From an uncultured Chlorobiaceae bacterium (GTDB lineage: Bacteria > Bacteroidota > Chlorobiia > Chlorobiales > Chlorobiaceae): a stretch of DNA of 36,621 bases. Of this stretch, positions 9,004-17,950 are shown in pieces. Location of the stretch: positions 1 to 36,621 of the forward strand of contig CAIJWE010000122.1 of assembly GCA_903824295.1 (NCBI GenBank). Reading direction: 5' to 3'. The translations under genes were made by a program, and so were the position numbers. Below the pieces are notes generated by a model. It did not search any database. It was not told the origin of the DNA and saw only the letters and a program-made list of their open reading frames with translations. Position 1 is the first letter of the stretch. Each line of letters opens with the position of its first letter.

Positions 9004-9966
9004 ATGCCAGTAAACCTCGACAAGCCAGCTCGCTGGAAAGCCGATATTGCACAATCGGTTGACCTGTATAATGACTGGTTCATGCATTTCGCCCCTGAAG
9101 CTTTTCGCTCAACTCGAATTCAGACGACGAAAGATGTTGAGGCTGCTCTGTGCTCAACTGATAACATGACAAGAATTGATCCAGCAATCATTTGTGAGCA
9201 TCCGGATATTCTTCCAACACTTCGCATGTCTGCGTGTCCACCCCTTGCCGTAGATCGTTTAATAGGTCTTTCTGGTGTCTCACCAAATCTTGTCAAGAGC
9301 CTGGAATTGAAAAAGAGAGTTCCATCCCGAATGAGTCCAGAAGTTCTTGATCGTGAGCTTGGCAGAATAGCCTCTATTCTCGAAAAGATGGCTGATCCCG
9401 ACATTTTTATCTGGTTAGGACGCAAAGATCCGCCTAATGCCATGGAGATTCATCGTGCGGCAATCATTGTTGCAGACCGTCTCTGTGGTTCTGTTACCAA
9501 TCCGATTATTCGCAATGCGCAAGAAAAACGCCAGCTTGCAGCGATAAAATGCTGGCTTGAAGCTCGCGGTTATCGCCATATAGAGAGTGGAGAGGGTGCC
9601 CGTTTTGATTCTATGCCCGCTGGTACCTTCTCTTTCCGCATGAATGTACCAGTAAAACTTGAGGGTGGTCTGAAAAGTGTCAATATTCCTGTAGATGCAA
9701 TCGTTATGCCGAAATCAGCAAAAAAGAATTCACTGCCAGTTTTCTTTGAAGCTAAATCAGCGGGCGATTTTACCAATACGAACAAACGACGAAAGGAAGA
9801 AGCCGCCAAGATGAGCCAGCTTCGGAGCAATTATGGCAATACGGTGCGATTCACCCTTTTTCTTTGCGGCTATTTTAATGCTGGATATCTTGGTTATGAG
9901 GCGGCGGAAGGAATTGATTGGGTTTGGGAGCATCGCATTGATGACTTGGCCCTTTTCGGGATATGA
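9004..9966 (+). CDS. Type II restriction endonuclease, XamI family
   Basis: Cuts unmodified DNA; XamI itself recognises GTCGAC (as SalI does), so that site is the prediction here. The 320-residue protein matches my memory of the XamI family along its length, including LDKPARWKADIAQSVDLYN at the start and GYEAAEGIDWVWEHRIDDL at the end. A PD-(D/E)XK-type catalytic set is visible: D231 in IPVDAIVM, then E249 and K251 in FFEAKSAGDFTNTNKRR. Its stop overlaps the ATG of the methylase by the ATGA overlap at 9963-9966, so the pair is translationally coupled, endonuclease first. Recognition of GTCGAC is inference from the family. Confidence 0.9.
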   Translation: MPVNLDKPARWKADIAQSVDLYNDWFMHFAPEAFRSTRIQTTKDVEAALCSTDNMTRIDPAIICEHPDILPTLRMSACPPLAVDRLIGLSGVSPNLVKSLELKKRVPSRMSPEVLDRELGRIASILEKMADPDIFIWLGRKDPPNAMEIHRAAIIVADRLCGSVTNPIIRNAQEKRQLAAIKCWLEARGYRHIESGEGARFDSMPAGTFSFRMNVPVKLEGGLKSVNIPVDAIVMPKSAKKNSLPVFFEAKSAGDFTNTNKRRKEEAAKMSQLRSNYGNTVRFTLFLCGYFNAGYLGYEAAEGIDWVWEHRIDDLALFGI

Positions 9967-11540
9967 CTATGATCAGGCTACATAATGGATTTGAACAGGT
10001 TCGGCTCAAGCTTCAGGATGAGCTTGATGCCAGAAAAACTCAGGCAGAACGAAACCGTCTTGGCCAATTTGCCACACCGACAGCTCTTGCCCTTGATATC
10101 CTGACCTATGCGGCAACCCTGATGCCTGAAGGAGAGAAGATTCGTTTGCTCGACCCTGCCGTTGGTACGGGATCGTTTTTTTCGGCATTTCAACAGGTAT
10201 TTTCTGAAAAGCAGATTTTGGGAGCCGTTGGTTTTGAAATTGATCCTCATTACGGAGAACCAGCATCACTCCTTTGGAGAGATTCAGATTTTACGATTAA
10301 ACTGGCGGATTTTACGATTGAAGATCCAGATGGGCAATTCAATCTGCTGATCTGCAATCCGCCTTACGTGCGGCATCATCACCTGCAAAATGAGGATAAA
10401 GTGCGGCTTCAGGCTCGTACAGCACAGGCAAGCGGCATGAAACTCAGCGGCCTTGCCGGGCTCTATTGCCATTTTCTCGGGCTCTCACACCCCTGGATGG
10501 CTGACGGCGGAGTTGCAGGGTGGCTCATACCGAGCGAATTCATGGATGTCAATTATGGCAAAGCGATAAAGCGCTACCTGCTTGAAAAGGTAACCCTGCT
10601 GAAAATCCATCGCTTTTGTCCTGATGATGTTCAGTTTACTGATGCACTTGTCTCTTCAGCCGTGGTCTGGTTTAAAAAAGAGCCGCCCCCTAAGAACCAT
10701 AAGGTTACCTTTACATTTGGAGGCTCGCTGCTTGGACCTCAATACGATCGCGAAGTTTCAAGTGACGAACTTGCTCATGAGGCAAAATGGAGCCGCTTTC
10801 CTCTTGCTGATATTCGCATGAAGAGATCGAATCCGGTTATCTCCGACTTTTTTGATATTCGGCGCGGTATTGCCACAGGAGACAATGATTTTTTCATACT
10901 CGATCAGAAAGAGATCATAGCAAAAAATCTTCCGCTGATAGCATTCCGGCCTATACTGCCAGGTCCGCGCTATCTGACAGAGTCCGAAGTGGAGGCTGAC
11001 GCAAGTGGTTTGCCTCTTCTTGAACGGAAGCTTTTTCTTCTCGACACAAAACTTTCTGAAGAGAGAATCAGAGAGGGCTACCCTGCGCTGTTTGCCTATC
11101 TGCAGGAAGGGAGAGAACGAGGAGTTCACGAAGGCTATCTTTGCAGCCACCGTGCGCCGTGGTACTCACAGGAAAACCGGCCATCAGCGCCGATTGTCTG
11201 CACCTATCTCGGGAGGAGCAACACAAAGAGCGGACGTCCTTTTCGCTTTATCCTGAACAACTCTACTGCAACGGTAGCCAATGTTTACCTTGCCATGTAT
11301 CCAAAACCGCAATTGGCCAAAGCCATAGAGCAGGATGCAACAATTCTGCGTCATGCCTGGGAAATGCTCAACCGGATTACTCCCGAGCAGCTTATGGGAG
11401 AGGGTCGGGTTTACGGCGGAGGGCTTCGAAAGCTTGAGCCCGGTGAACTGGCGAACGTTGATGCTTCGGAAATTGCGGAGTTGATTCCCGCGTTTAAGCC
11501 GATATTGTCCGGTGAGCAGTTGGCGTTGTTTGGGGGATAA
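9963..11540 (+). CDS. Type II N6-adenine DNA methyltransferase (partner of the XamI-type enzyme)
   Basis: Protects host DNA from the upstream endonuclease by methylating adenine in the shared site. The class I methyltransferase fold is clear: GQFATPTALALDI precedes the S-adenosylmethionine loop LLDPAVGTGSFF (D64 begins the motif), and the catalytic motif is NPPYVRH (132-138). The C-terminal half (about 290-525) is the target-recognition region, with RRGIATGDNDFF, a hallmark of Eco57I/TaqI-like gamma-class methylases. The start at 9963 overlaps the previous stop; an ATG at 9969 is an alternative. The stop is followed 21 bases later by corA, without a visible terminator. Confidence 0.92.
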   Translation: MTMIRLHNGFEQVRLKLQDELDARKTQAERNRLGQFATPTALALDILTYAATLMPEGEKIRLLDPAVGTGSFFSAFQQVFSEKQILGAVGFEIDPHYGEPASLLWRDSDFTIKLADFTIEDPDGQFNLLICNPPYVRHHHLQNEDKVRLQARTAQASGMKLSGLAGLYCHFLGLSHPWMADGGVAGWLIPSEFMDVNYGKAIKRYLLEKVTLLKIHRFCPDDVQFTDALVSSAVVWFKKEPPPKNHKVTFTFGGSLLGPQYDREVSSDELAHEAKWSRFPLADIRMKRSNPVISDFFDIRRGIATGDNDFFILDQKEIIAKNLPLIAFRPILPGPRYLTESEVEADASGLPLLERKLFLLDTKLSEERIREGYPALFAYLQEGRERGVHEGYLCSHRAPWYSQENRPSAPIVCTYLGRSNTKSGRPFRFILNNSTATVANVYLAMYPKPQLAKAIEQDATILRHAWEMLNRITPEQLMGEGRVYGGGLRKLEPGELANVDASEIAELIPAFKPILSGEQLALFGG

Positions 11541-11561
11541 TATTGTACATCGAAATTAATC

Positions 11562-11648
11562 ATGAAAACCTACACACTCAACGAAGTTCAGGATCAACTT
11601 ATTGGAAAACAGGGCACCCCGGAGCGGGAGAGGTTTGAGTATGACGTT
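11562..11648 (+). pseudogene. HigA-like antitoxin 5' fragment, in frame with corA
   Basis: The 29 codons before the likely corA start begin MKTYTLNEVQDQLIGKQGTP and continue into an ERERFEYDV segment. From memory of the family, this resembles the N-terminus of HigA/XRE antitoxins that begin MKT[YF]TLDE..DKxIGKxGTPxRxxFE. The helix-turn-helix that should follow is missing. It lies between the type II restriction genes and corA, so it may be debris from the insertion of that module. The match is from recall, not a search. Confidence 0.5.
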
Positions 11649-12776
11649 ATGACAGCTAAAAAGAGTATGCGACACAAGGGAAAGGCCGTTCGTGCATCGT
11701 CCAGACCCATGAAAAAGGTTATGCGCAACCTTTCAAGGACGATAGGGCAGCCTGCAGGGTCATTGCTTCATATTGGTGAACAGAAAACAGCCAATTGCAT
11801 CATAACGGTTTTTGGTTACGATGAAGAGCGTGAGTTTCACATGCCGGTGAAGCGTGTTGCTGAATGCGGGGAGTGGAAAGATCAGCAGCGGGTTCTCTGG
11901 ATCAACATTGACGGATTGCATGATGTGTCGGTTATTGAGGAGGCGGGAAAGCTGTTTGGTATTCATCCGCTGACCCTCGAAGATATCCTGCATACGGATC
12001 AACGCTCTAAACTTGAGGATTTTGAGAGCTATCTTTTTCTGGTGCTCAGAACGCTTGAACTTGAAGAGATAACCAACGATGTTGTCGATGAGCAGTTGAG
12101 CATGGTGATCGGCAAAAATTTTGTTCTCACTTTCCAGGAAAAACCGGGAGACATGTTCGATGCGGTAAGGGAGCGGATCAAGAGCCCCGGGACAGGGATA
12201 AGAAAACGGGGGGCAGACTATCTTGCCTACGTCCTCATTGATGCCATTGTTGACAATTATTTTACTGTTCTTGAAGAGCTTGAAGGTCGTATCGAACTGC
12301 TCGATCAGGAGCTTTTCACAACATCCGGCCGCGAAACCTTTGAGGCTATCTATGCCCTGAAAAAAGAGCTTATTCTTTTACGGAAATCGGTAAGGCCGAT
12401 GCGGGAGATCATCAACAGCATCAGCCGGGATCATTACAAAGTTATTGATGATGAAGCAACCTGGCCTTTTTTCCGGGATGTGTACGACAACGTCATTCTT
12501 ATCAACGAAACCATTGAAACCTATCGCGATATCGTTCTCGGTATGTACGACACCTGGCTGGCCATTGTCAACAACCGGATGAACGAAATCATGAAGGTGC
12601 TTACCACAATCGCCACCATTTTCATGCCGCTCTCTTTCCTGGCTGGACTCTATGGTATGAACTTCCGTTATATACCGGGTCTTCAGTGGAAGTGGGGATT
12701 TTTTGCACTGCTTGGATTCATGGGGCTCACTGTTGTCGCCATGATGGTTTATTTCCGCACGAGAAGGTGGTTTTAA
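11562..12776 (+). CDS. corA: CorA magnesium/cobalt transporter, with a HigA-like N-terminal extension
   Basis: Pentameric inner-membrane channel for Mg2+ (also Co2+/Ni2+). The large cytoplasmic domain is followed by two membrane helices at the end; the signature YGMNF (GMN motif) sits between them and the protein ends in positively charged RTRRWF. The open frame gives 404 residues. The first 29 (MKTYTLNEVQDQLIGKQGTP, then ERERFEYDV) are not CorA-like but read like the start of HigA-type antitoxins. The native CorA start is probably the ATG at 11649 (MTAKKSMRHKGK), giving 375 residues. No good ribosome-binding site marks either start. Confidence 0.93.
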   Translation: MKTYTLNEVQDQLIGKQGTPERERFEYDVMTAKKSMRHKGKAVRASSRPMKKVMRNLSRTIGQPAGSLLHIGEQKTANCIITVFGYDEEREFHMPVKRVAECGEWKDQQRVLWINIDGLHDVSVIEEAGKLFGIHPLTLEDILHTDQRSKLEDFESYLFLVLRTLELEEITNDVVDEQLSMVIGKNFVLTFQEKPGDMFDAVRERIKSPGTGIRKRGADYLAYVLIDAIVDNYFTVLEELEGRIELLDQELFTTSGRETFEAIYALKKELILLRKSVRPMREIINSISRDHYKVIDDEATWPFFRDVYDNVILINETIETYRDIVLGMYDTWLAIVNNRMNEIMKVLTTIATIFMPLSFLAGLYGMNFRYIPGLQWKWGFFALLGFMGLTVVAMMVYFRTRRWF

Positions 12777-12784
12777 GGGGAGAG

Positions 12785-12830
12785 TAACCAGCCAGAGAAA
12801 AAGTGCTTGATTCCCGGCTGGTTATTCTGT
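12785..12830 (+). terminator. Hairpin between convergent corA and FISUMP gene
   Basis: A perfect 9-base stem, TAACCAGCC (12785-12793) with GGCTGGTTA (12816-12824), and a 22-base loop. The following T content is modest (TTCTGT). It is placed between two convergent genes and probably serves both. Confidence 0.65.
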
Positions 12831-12850
12831 GCAGGAGGGGTAAACGATTC

Positions 12851-13513
12851 TCAATCTTTGACACACCTCACGGAAAAACCCTGCGTTTTGCTGGTCGATA
12901 TGCGGTATACGGCTGCATAGCTGTTGAACATCTCGCGATACCAGGCGGAAAAGCTGTCATCCTCTGTTGATGTCCAGAAACTGCTGTTGGTGCCGAAAAG
13001 CGAGAAGCTGCCATTGCTGCTGCGGTATCCTGAAGGAATGGCCGTAAATCCAGTGCTGTTGTCGGCGCCGACCAGCGGCTCTTTCCAGAGTACCTCTGAT
13101 TTCAGTTTTCTGCCTGCCGCTTTTTCTCCTCCAAGGGCAGTAACAAGTTCTTCCCATTCGCTGTCTGAGGCAACATGCCAGCCAGCGGGTGCAAGCCCTC
13201 TTGGATCGTTGACGGCAAACCAGTTGTACAGTTTTCCGTAGGTAACGCCGTTTTCGCTTTTGTTTGCGTAATAGCACCAGGCACCTGTGGTGAGCAAGCT
13301 CCACGCCACAGGGTCATCTACCTGTGGTATCGGGTCGCCGTTACGGTAATTGGTGGTGGTAAGGTTTTCAGCCATCCATTGCTGTGTGGCAATTGTGATG
13401 GTTTTAAAAGAATTTGGGCGGGCAGAGAGCTCTTTTGCTGATATAATAAGTGCAAATAGAGCGAAAACCATGAAAATTGCCGCTGCCAAGGGTGTTTTGT
13501 GGCTACTTTTCAT
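12851..13513 (-). CDS. Secreted FISUMP-domain protein
   Basis: A 220-residue protein with an N-terminal signal peptide or anchor (charged KSSHK, then a hydrophobic run to about residue 27). The rest is a Fibrobacter succinogenes major paralogous domain: TIATQQWMAENLTTTNYRNG, then WCYYANKSENGVTYGKLYNW, GLAPAGWHVASDSEWEELV, and the closing GFSVRCVKD. The family is related to formylglycine/C-type-lectin-like folds and is usually secreted or surface bound; function is unknown. The gene stands alone, convergent with corA. Confidence 0.85.
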   Translation of the reverse strand: MKSSHKTPLAAAIFMVFALFALIISAKELSARPNSFKTITIATQQWMAENLTTTNYRNGDPIPQVDDPVAWSLLTTGAWCYYANKSENGVTYGKLYNWFAVNDPRGLAPAGWHVASDSEWEELVTALGGEKAAGRKLKSEVLWKEPLVGADNSTGFTAIPSGYRSSNGSFSLFGTNSSFWTSTEDDSFSAWYREMFNSYAAVYRISTSKTQGFSVRCVKD

Positions 13514-13816
13514 TATGTTAGAATTCTAAAGTTTCATTCAAGACCTTGTCAATTGCGAGACCTTCCCTGAAAAGCGAAATTAACCTATTTTTACGGTAAT
13601 CCCTTCTTTTCGACGAAGCGTTTTTTTCTTTTGTGGCATTTGCAGCATCATGATTTTCAGGCGTGTTCCTCGTTCGCAGTGCTGATTTTTTGCTGAAGTA
13701 TTCTGATGTTATTAACTTCCGAAAGCATGAAAGGGTTTTGTTTGAACAGATTTGGGTACTGCGCAACAGTGCGTGGTTCCATTGAAAACAGAGAGATGGA
13801 ATGCTAACATAAACGA
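13514..13816. other. 303-base divergent intergenic region, no supported gene
   Basis: Separates the leftward FISUMP gene from rightward rnr. It is AT-rich near the FISUMP start. A leftward open frame of 82 codons (13518-13766) exists, but it has a basic, unordered composition and no recognisable family. I take the stretch as promoter DNA. Confidence 0.4.
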
Positions 13817-16198
13817 TTGAATGTAGTGGCGAGAGAACGTTTTAAACGAAAATCAAGACCTTCCGGCAACAAGGGTCACAGGCCTTCTGTGCAGTTTACC
13901 GGAGAGAGGGTTAAGCCGAATGATCATATTCTTATCAACGAGTTTCTTTTCAGGCGTGGAGAAAGTTCTCTTGCGGCTGAAATTGTTACCTTTTTTGCTG
14001 ATCATGACGGTGAGCGATTCAAGTCGGTAGAGCTGGCACAGGCTCTTGGGTATACCGAATCAAAACAGTTGCCCGGTTTCTGGTATGTTTTGCACAAATT
14101 GCAGGAGGATGGAACCGTTGACAAGGACTCCAACCGCTGTTACGGCATCTCGGGCACGGATGCCGCCACCTACGAAGCTCATCTTGAACAGGCCAAGCCC
14201 TTCCCTCTACCCGGCAAGAAGCAGTACACGGTTAAGAGTTATACCGGTCACATTACAACCCATCCCAACGGTTACGGCTTTGTTGATGTTGAAGGGTTCG
14301 ATGATGATATCTTCATCAAGGCCGGTGATATGGGTTTTGCCATTCATGGCGACGAAGTCGAGGTGCTTGTTTCGAAGGTGCCGGATACCTATTCTTCAAA
14401 ATCCACCCCCCATCAGCGCTGTGAAGGCACGGTGCAGAAGGTGATTTCCCGCCGCATCACCACCATTGTCGGTACACTGACCAAGGCTAACCGAAAGTTT
14501 GTCCTCAAGGCTGACGACCGGAAGCTGCTTCCTGAAATTATTGTACCAATCAGAAACGCCCGCAAGGCGGTTGATGGTCAGAAGGTGCTTGTCGGGGAGC
14601 TTGATTTCAGCAAGGAGGGGCAGATTCAGGCCAAGGTACTTGAGATTCTGGGTACTGCTGGTGACTCTGCGGTTGAAGTGAGCGCCATTGCACGAAGCCG
14701 TGGCATTGACGAAACTTTCGACAAGCCGCTACTCGATTTTGCCGCCTCCATTCGAGAGGGGATTACTGAAGAGGATCTCAACGGACGCCTTGACATTCGC
14801 GACAAGGTTGTCTTTACCATTGACCCTGTCGATGCAAAGGATTTTGATGATGCACTCTCGATTGAGATGCTTGATGACGGACAATATAAAATAGGCGTCC
14901 ATATTGCTGATGTATCGCACTATGTGCCTGAAAACTCTCCCCTCGACCGCGAGGCGCTCAAAAGGGCCACCTCGGTCTATTTGGTTGACCGGGTGATTCC
15001 GATGTTGCCCGCACGCCTTTCTGAACAGATATGCAGTCTTAATCCTGGTGTTGACCGGATGGCATTTTCGGTCTTTATGACCATCACGGATGAGGGTGAA
15101 GTGAGCAAGTACGAGTTCCAGAAAACGGTTATTCACTCCAAACGTCGTTTTGCCTACGAAGATGTCGAGGAGATTCTGAAGCAGGGTAAGGGTGATTTTA
15201 TTGATGAGTTGCAGGCGCTTGACCGCATCAGTGTTCTTTTGCGCGAAAAGCGCTTCAAGCACGGCGGACTTGATTTTGAAACTGAAGAGGTGCGTTTCAA
15301 ACTTGGCAGCAAGGGTGAGCCGCTTGAGGTGATGAAGAAAGAGCGTCTCGGCAGCCACCGCCTTATTGAGGAGTTCATGCTGCTTGCCAACCGCAAGGTG
15401 GCCAAATATCTGACCAAGACCTTCAAGGAGAACAAGAAGGCTCCCCATCCGGTTATCTACAGGGTGCATGGCGCTCCCCAGCAGGAAAAGGTGCTCATTC
15501 TTGCAAACTTTGTCAAGAGGCTCGGCTTTGAGCTCAAGCTGAACCGGGGCAAAGAGGGGCCGATTGTTTCAGCATCAGCGCTTCGCCAGCTCTTGCAGCA
15601 GGTGAAGGGATCCAATATTGAGTTTCTGGTCAGTGAACTGGTTTTGCGCTGCATGTCGAAGGCGGTTTACACCGGCGACAATGTGGGCCATTACGGTCTC
15701 GGCTTTGAGCATTACACCCACTTCACCTCGCCCATCAGACGCTATCCCGACCTCATCGTACACCGTATGCTCTTTGAGTATGAGAACCTCCGCAAGAAGC
15801 GCCGGAAAATCTCTGCAACACGCCTCGCTGAACTGACCGACAAGCTCCAGACAGTCTGCCAGATATCCAACGAGCGTGAAAAAAGTGCTGTAGAGGCAGA
15901 GCGGGAGTCGATCAAGCTCAAGCAGGTTGAGTATATGGCCAGCCATGTCGGCAAAGTCTATCCTGGAGTCATTTCAGGCGCGACCGATTATGGCATCTAT
16001 GTGAGAATGGTTGATTTTGCCATTGAGGGGATGGTGCACATGCGCAACCTCACTGATGACTATTATGAATATGACGAGACAACCTACTCACTTGTCGGCA
16101 AGCGTCGCAAGAAGCGGTTGCAGATAGGCCAGCGGGTCAAGGTCAAGGTGAACAGCGTGGATTTACAGCGTCGCACCATTGATCTTGTCATAGAGTAG
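13817..16198 (+). CDS. rnr: Ribonuclease R
   Basis: Processive 3'-5' exoribonuclease that degrades structured RNA and takes part in mRNA, rRNA and tmRNA quality control. The 793 residues show the family order. An N-terminal winged-helix-like region comes first, then two cold-shock domains ([17 protein letters not shown] in the first). The RNB catalytic domain carries the metal-binding Asp cluster [11 protein letters not shown] (D339 onward) and [21 protein letters not shown]-terminal S1 domain begins near residue 710 ([15 protein letters not shown]). The frame opens at TTG 13817; GTG 13826 is a rival start, and neither has a clear ribosome-binding site. A strong terminator follows at once. 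Confidence 0.95.
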   Translation: MNVVARERFKRKSRPSGNKGHRPSVQFTGERVKPNDHILINEFLFRRGESSLAAEIVTFFADHDGERFKSVELAQALGYTESKQLPGFWYVLHKLQEDGTVDKDSNRCYGISGTDAATYEAHLEQAKPFPLPGKKQYTVKSYTGHITTHPNGYGFVDVEGFDDDIFIKAGDMGFAIHGDEVEVLVSKVPDTYSSKSTPHQRCEGTVQKVISRRITTIVGTLTKANRKFVLKADDRKLLPEIIVPIRNARKAVDGQKVLVGELDFSKEGQIQAKVLEILGTAGDSAVEVSAIARSRGIDETFDKPLLDFAASIREGITEEDLNGRLDIRDKVVFTIDPVDAKDFDDALSIEMLDDGQYKIGVHIADVSHYVPENSPLDREALKRATSVYLVDRVIPMLPARLSEQICSLNPGVDRMAFSVFMTITDEGEVSKYEFQKTVIHSKRRFAYEDVEEILKQGKGDFIDELQALDRISVLLREKRFKHGGLDFETEEVRFKLGSKGEPLEVMKKERLGSHRLIEEFMLLANRKVAKYLTKTFKENKKAPHPVIYRVHGAPQQEKVLILANFVKRLGFELKLNRGKEGPIVSASALRQLLQQVKGSNIEFLVSELVLRCMSKAVYTGDNVGHYGLGFEHYTHFTSPIRRYPDLIVHRMLFEYENLRKKRRKISATRLAELTDKLQTVCQISNEREKSAVEAERESIKLKQVEYMASHVGKVYPGVISGATDYGIYVRMVDFAIEGMVHMRNLTDDYYEYDETTYSLVGKRRKKRLQIGQRVKVKVNSVDLQRRTIDLVIE

Positions 16199-16220
16199 CG
16201 CGCGGTCGCGGTTTGACTGT

Positions 16221-16260
16221 TCCCCCGGTAGTGCTCCTGCACTCTCGGGGGACTGTTCTT
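16221..16260 (+). terminator. rnr terminator
   Basis: TCCCCCG (16221-16227) pairs with CGGGGGA (16246-16252), enclosing an inner AGTGC/GCACT stem with a TCCT loop, and is followed by CTGTTCTT. It begins 22 bases after the rnr stop and also faces the convergent amidotransferase gene. Confidence 0.8.
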
Positions 16261-16265
16261 GCGGC

Positions 16266-16982
16266 TCAGACAAGGCCGGAAATCCTGAGAAAATTGTAGA
16301 GGAGCTTGAGGCCCGTCGTGTGGTACTCATCCCGGATGTTCTCAAACTGCTCCTTGAGGTTATTTTGATCTATCTTTTTCAGGTCGGCATCATTCTCGCA
16401 CCACTCTGAAAACATGGCATCGGTCAGTTCAAAATGGCACTGCAGCCCGTAACCATTCTTTCCAACCCTTACCGCCTGTATGGGGCACCCTTCGCCTGTA
16501 GCAAGCAGCTCCATCCCTGAGGCAGCAAGTTCTACCGTCTCACCGTGAAGCTGAAAGACCGGAAAGCTCTTGTCAAGTCCATCAAAAAGAGCATCTTTTC
16601 TGCCTGAGGTGGTGAGGTTGATGCGGTAGGGATGACCTTCAGGGTCAACAAATCCAGTCTCTTTTATCGCAGCCTTCATCACTTTTCCTCCACCTGCCTT
16701 GACAAGGCACTGCATCCCAAGGCAGATGCCGAGGAATGGGATCTCTTCATCCAACGCAGCCTCAATACGGCGGAGCTGAAGCAGCATGGAAGAGGTTTCA
16801 TCATTTGCGCTCTGGTACCCGCCAAGCACCACAAGAGCGCTGTATCCCCGTGGATCAGGGAATGTTCCGCCTGCTGAAAGATCTTCCTGGTGCGAGGCAA
16901 TACCGTGCTCGCAGAGCAGGGTTTCAAGAAGTCCCGCCCCTTCCTGGGTCATGTTTTTGACGATCAGTATTTTTCTGCTCAT
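16266..16982 (-). CDS. Class I glutamine amidotransferase (GMP synthase-like subunit)
   Basis: Hydrolyses a glutamine side chain or a related amide. From the ATG at 16982 the triad is visible: C87 in FLGICLGMQ, H183 and E185 in LQCHFELTD. VVLGGYQSAN gives the oxyanion region. At 238 residues it is a stand-alone GATase1 domain, like proteins annotated as GMP synthase glutamine amidotransferase subunit, without a synthase partner nearby. Other members cleave gamma-glutamyl compounds, so the substrate is open. The frame extends to a TTG at 17006, but MSRKILIVKN at 16982 is the normal beginning of the fold. Confidence 0.88.
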   Translation of the reverse strand: MSRKILIVKNMTQEGAGLLETLLCEHGIASHQEDLSAGGTFPDPRGYSALVVLGGYQSANDETSSMLLQLRRIEAALDEEIPFLGICLGMQCLVKAGGGKVMKAAIKETGFVDPEGHPYRINLTTSGRKDALFDGLDKSFPVFQLHGETVELAASGMELLATGEGCPIQAVRVGKNGYGLQCHFELTDAMFSEWCENDADLKKIDQNNLKEQFENIRDEYHTTGLKLLYNFLRISGLV

Positions 16983-17045
16983 GGATTGTTGTTTGATGAT
17001 GCTCAAGAAGCTTTGTTTATCGAAATGGCATGTACTTCTGAAAAT

Positions 17046-17079
17046 ACCCCTTCCTCTAAAATTCAGAATGTGAAGGGGT
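17046..17079. other. Hairpin upstream of the amidotransferase gene
   Basis: ACCCCTTC (17046-17053) pairs perfectly with GAAGGGGT (17072-17079) around an 18-base loop. It lies 60 to 100 bases upstream of the leftward amidotransferase start, so it could be a 5' leader structure or an operator. There is no T-run to make it a terminator. Confidence 0.35.
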
Positions 17080-17140
17080 TCCGCTCAAAATAATCCAATT
17101 TTGAGGTATCAGCATCAACAGCCGGGTAAAATCCGGGAAT

Positions 17141-17168
17141 AAAAAAGCAGGCTGCTACGCCTGCTTTT
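17141..17168 (-). terminator. Terminator of the Spy-like gene
   Basis: A perfect 10-base stem, AAAAGCAGGC (17143-17152) with GCCTGCTTTT (17159-17168), and a 6-base loop. Read on the minus strand it is followed by a run of six Ts. It lies 20 bases past the stop of the leftward LTXXQ protein gene. Confidence 0.85.
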
Positions 17169-17188
17169 GCTGATAGTTGGTATTATTG

Positions 17189-17776
17189 CTATTCAAAGGA
17201 TCTGCCACACTGTTGCCGTAACTCTCTGGCGTCTTGAATTGTCTGAAATTTCTTACGCTGAGCGGGTGTCAGGATCGAAACAAGTTCTGCAAGATGATTG
17301 CTCTTCAGTTGGGCAAGCGATGCATGTTTTTTGCCGATTTTATCGGAAAGCTCATCAATTCTCTTTCGATCTGGAGTTGTTGTAAATGACCTTTCATCAA
17401 GCTCTCGTTGTAATGAAGCAAGCTCTTTCCTTTCTGCAACGACACGGGTAAACTGTTTTTCGCGGAGCTCCTTGACTTGCCCGATCTGACGTTTGCTCAA
17501 TCCAAGTTGTTCCTCTAATCCGTTCATTCTCCCGTAGCACCCTCTTCCTGCTGATGATCGGTTAAAGCAATTTTGCGCATCCGGCCCGAATTCCGAGAAT
17601 CTATTCGGGCGCTCGTGTCGGTAGGTGATTCGATCTTCGATGGGAGCGCTACATGACCTTGTCCAGCGCCCGCCAAACTCATTATCCGGACAGTTACGGT
17701 AATTGGTTGCTGCTGAAGCAATACTCCCAAACCCCAGCAGTGTTGTGGTTAACGCCAGCATTATTGTCTTTTTCAT
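17189..17776 (-). CDS. Periplasmic Spy/CpxP-like (LTXXQ-type) protein
   Basis: A 195-residue exported protein. The first 22 residues (MKKTIMLALTTTLLGFGSIASA) form a classic signal peptide ending in an AXA-type cleavage site. A Cys-containing spacer follows, then a mostly helical, charged region of about residues 85-190 with repeated LGLSKRQIGQVKEL and LTPAQRKKFQ. This is the LTxxQ motif of Spy, CpxP and the heavy-metal-sensing proteins, where it forms a cradle-shaped chaperone or sensor. Role by family: envelope stress or metal protection. No two-component genes sit next to it. Confidence 0.8.
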   Translation of the reverse strand: MKKTIMLALTTTLLGFGSIASAATNYRNCPDNEFGGRWTRSCSAPIEDRITYRHERPNRFSEFGPDAQNCFNRSSAGRGCYGRMNGLEEQLGLSKRQIGQVKELREKQFTRVVAERKELASLQRELDERSFTTTPDRKRIDELSDKIGKKHASLAQLKSNHLAELVSILTPAQRKKFQTIQDARELRQQCGRSFE

Positions 17777-17950
17777 CGTATTATCAGTTTATTCATTAAA
17801 AAATATATGGATGTATGACCATTCCCCATCCTCTCATCCGATATGTCACTGGTTTCGACGGCACATTGGAGAAAAACTTGCGCTTACAAAAAAAAACTTT
17901 TTAAATCGCACATACTTTGATCATGTTTGCCGGTTTAGTAACTATCAGCA

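Noticed and set aside
13518-13766. An 82-codon leftward frame between the FISUMP gene and rnr
   Set aside because: No ribosome-binding site or family; basic, serine- and asparagine-rich composition fits random reading.
17846-17865. CACTGGTTTCGACGGCACA, which resembles the 5' end of tmRNA
   Set aside because: No tag-peptide frame and no T-loop/CCA 3' end follow; the decarboxylase gene begins 85 bases later. Most likely chance.
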